This document shows, one piece after another, positions 63,358 through 64,000 of a DNA stretch of 64,000 nucleotides (its first letter is position 1; each line of letters begins with the position of its first letter). A program made the translations under genes and the position numbers. The stretch comes from Gracilibacillus caseinilyticus (GTDB lineage: Bacteria; Bacillota; Bacilli; Bacillales; Amphibacillaceae): the NCBI RefSeq assembly GCF_022919115.1, contig NZ_CP095072.1, positions 186,001 through 250,000 of the forward strand. Direction: 5' to 3'. The notes below the pieces were generated by a model. It had not been told where the DNA came from. It worked only from the letters and a program-made list of their open reading frames with translations, and did not search any database.

Positions 63358-64000
63358 TTACCATGCATAAGAATTTGGCGCTGCACCATAACCAGGGAAA
63401 ATCTCATCCAAACGGTCAAGTGATGCTTGATCCAATTTGATTTCCACTGCACGTAAGGATTTTTCAAATTGATCCAGTGTACGCGGGCCTATAATCGGCG
63501 CATCTACTGCTGGATTATGCAATACCCAAGCAAGGGCTACATCCGCTTCCTTTTCTCCCAGTTCCTTACAGAATGAAGAGAACGCTTCCAGTTGTGCTCG
63601 ATGTTTTTCGATTCGTTCAGTTTGAGCAGCTGATCGTGAACCTTTAGCTGGATTTAAAGCATTCCCCCCAAGCAATCCACCATCTAATGGACTCCAGGCA
63701 ATCACACCAATTCCCTGATCCTTGGCTGCAGGCAGTACTTCCAATTCCGGAAGACGGCATAGTAAGCTGTATTTATGCTGTTCAGACACAATGCCTAAGA
63801 AATGACGTTCTTTGGCAGCTGCCTGCGCTTTAATGAGATCCCAACCTGCAAAGTTACTGGAACCTACGTAGTCAACCGTGCCTTTCTGTACTTCCGCCTG
63901 AAAAACTTCCCACAGCTCTTCCCAAGACACATTACGATCAATATGGTGCATTTGATACAATTCAATGTGATCGGTCTGCAAGCGCTTAAGTGAACCTTCT
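63358..64000 (-). CDS. aldo/keto reductase, N-terminus outside the window
   Basis: The frame stays open to the window edge, where it reads EGSLKRLQTDHIELYQMHHI, the His strand of AKR enzymes; VGSSNFAGWDL, SPLDGGLLGG and ALAWVLHNPAVDAPIIGPRT follow. The C-terminus is complete. Relatives have about 310-330 residues, so about 100 are missing. The general pattern is that of the AKR11/YajO-like group, NADPH dependent. Confidence 0.9.
   Translation of the reverse strand, partial: EGSLKRLQTDHIELYQMHHIDRNVSWEELWEVFQAEVQKGTVDYVGSSNFAGWDLIKAQAAAKERHFLGIVSEQHKYSLLCRLPELEVLPAAKDQGIGVIAWSPLDGGLLGGNALNPAKGSRSAAQTERIEKHRAQLEAFSSFCKELGEKEADVALAWVLHNPAVDAPIIGPRTLDQFEKSLRAVEIKLDQASLDRLDEIFPGYGAAPNSYAW

Overview
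The window looks like chromosome from a low-GC Firmicute of the family Bacillaceae, most probably one of the halotolerant genera (Gracilibacillus, Virgibacillus, Oceanobacillus and relatives). The reasons are strong AGGAGG-type ribosome binding sites, frequent TTG starts, Bacillus-type gene families (CvfB/YitL, PdaC/YjeA, MphK/YcbJ, YflG, AdhR, DUF1048 with PadR) and GC-richer hairpin repeats between genes. The genus is a guess. No tRNA, rRNA, CRISPR array, intact insertion sequence or prophage was seen.

Layout. 0.3-4.5 kb: a five-gene phosphonate-type ABC uptake operon (phnD-phnC-phnE-phnE-tyrosine phosphatase) on the minus strand. 4.9-7.8 kb: an AraC regulator divergent from a Gfo/Idh/MocA dehydrogenase and an aldo/keto reductase. 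7.9-9.3 kb: a frameshifted FAD monooxygenase with a 40-residue overlapping microprotein. 9.5-10.7 kb: a consensus promoter, an unassigned structured leader RNA and a hairpin in front of cvfB. 11-15.9 kb: single genes (VOC protein, membrane protein, macrolide phosphotransferase, nitronate monooxygenase, DNA glycosylase, CPBP protease). 16-24.9 kb: PH-like proteins, PhzF/GNAT/MocR, two XRE-membrane protein modules and a beta-ketoacyl synthase III. 25-30 kb: adhA/adhR with a textbook MerR operator, then a GH4 glycosidase divergent from an AraC regulator. 30-34.7 kb: an anti-sigma factor with a broken sigma gene, and an M29 peptidase with an altered active site. 34.8-40.4 kb: mostly small uncharacterised genes, including a SUKH protein. 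40.8-44.8 kb: an intact ECF sigma/anti-sigma operon and a MarR-controlled MFS pump. 45.3-51.6 kb: a PdaC-like deacetylase, an Fbp-like ABC importer and an FMN reductase. 51.7-54.4 kb: a PadR-DUF1048-DUF1048-DrrAB cluster whose transporter is broken. 55-64 kb: small membrane proteins, NUDIX, DinB, racemase, GNAT, YflG-type methionine aminopeptidase and a partial aldo/keto reductase, separated by dense repeats.

Three whole-window patterns stand out. First, intergenic minisatellites of at least four unrelated sequence families occur at six loci and nearly all share a 52-bp period. Second, about a dozen genes carry a single frameshift or stop, several of them in homopolymers; this is either consensus error or gene decay and should be settled before any loss of function is claimed. 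Third, small membrane proteins of 40-130 residues are common, and several are too short for usual ORF cut-offs.

Regulation readable from the sequence: an autoregulatory inverted-repeat promoter before the 21.3 kb XRE gene, an operator before the 24 kb XRE gene, a 19-bp-spacer MerR promoter before adhA, a 27-bp operator before the MFS pump, palindromes before padR, and a possible attenuator before cvfB.
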